From Comamonas testosteroni TK102 (GTDB lineage: Bacteria; Pseudomonadota; Gammaproteobacteria; Burkholderiales; Burkholderiaceae_C): 64,000 nucleotides of DNA. The DNA is taken from NCBI RefSeq assembly GCF_000739375.1, contig NZ_CP006704.1, positions 3,782,001-3,846,000 on the forward strand, given 5' to 3'. This document shows, piece after piece, positions 63,047 to 64,000 of the stretch (position 1 is its first letter; each line of letters starts with the position of its first letter). The notes under the pieces are model-generated. The model saw only the letters and a list, made by a program, of their open reading frames with translations, had not been told where the DNA came from and searched no databases. The position numbers and the translations under genes are program-made.

Positions 63047-64000
<954 letters not shown>

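Overview
The window looks like a GC-rich betaproteobacterial chromosome of the Comamonadaceae (Comamonas/Delftia type) carrying one complete Tn4371-family integrative and conjugative element (ICE). The assignment to order and family rests on gene content and protein style (SstT, an arylesterase beside a YbbA-type ATPase, tandem Liv-type binding proteins, beta-oxidation genes, Trb-type conjugation genes). No rRNA, tRNA or CRISPR array was seen.

Left chromosomal flank (1-8640): Na+/Ser-Thr symporter sstT, an ABC ATPase divergent from a TesA-like esterase, a small acidic protein, a DUF2189 membrane protein, cystathionine beta-lyase, a BON-domain lipoprotein, an MFS transporter, and a patatin-like lipoprotein with a strong terminator. 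Right flank (50148-64000): a minus-strand catabolic region with acyl-CoA dehydrogenase, thiolase, a FadJ/FadB-type bifunctional enzyme, a six-gene Liv ABC transporter set (livF, G, M, H and two binding proteins), and the C-terminal part of an acyl-CoA synthetase that runs off the window.

The ICE (about 41.5 kb, 8633-50135) is bounded by a 10-bp direct repeat, cttttttgtt. The left copy lies in the T-tract of the patatin gene terminator and the right copy lies just past the stop codon of the acyl-CoA dehydrogenase, so the target was the terminator between two convergent genes. Backbone order: tyrosine integrase; maintenance block (DUF932, ParB, DUF736, XRE regulator, DUF2958, DUF2285, HTH, RepA, iterons, ParA); DUF2840, TraF protease, relaxase; LysR, exclusion lipoprotein, TraG coupling protein; and trbBCDEJ(K)LFGI for the mating apparatus.

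Two cargo blocks interrupt the backbone. The second (30230-36038) is a MarR/TetR-controlled tripartite efflux pump with a matched pair of operator-like sites. The first (about 10185-17158) is the most unusual part. It has a HigB/RelE-type toxin-antitoxin pair, then a plus-strand four-gene operon (TIR protein, Nmad2-like protein, MazG-like protein, uracil-DNA-glycosylase-superfamily protein), then a convergent minus-strand four-gene operon (two ThsB/DUF1863-type TIR proteins, a TIR protein with an uncharacterised N-terminal region, and a SLOG-family protein). Remnants of a DUF1016 nuclease gene and of a radC gene lie in this block, which fits a defence-gene integration hot spot. Four TIR proteins, all keeping the presumed catalytic glutamate, sit beside DNA/nucleotide-modification genes and a SLOG protein without a recognisable ThsA. 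This is the best candidate for an undescribed immune system.
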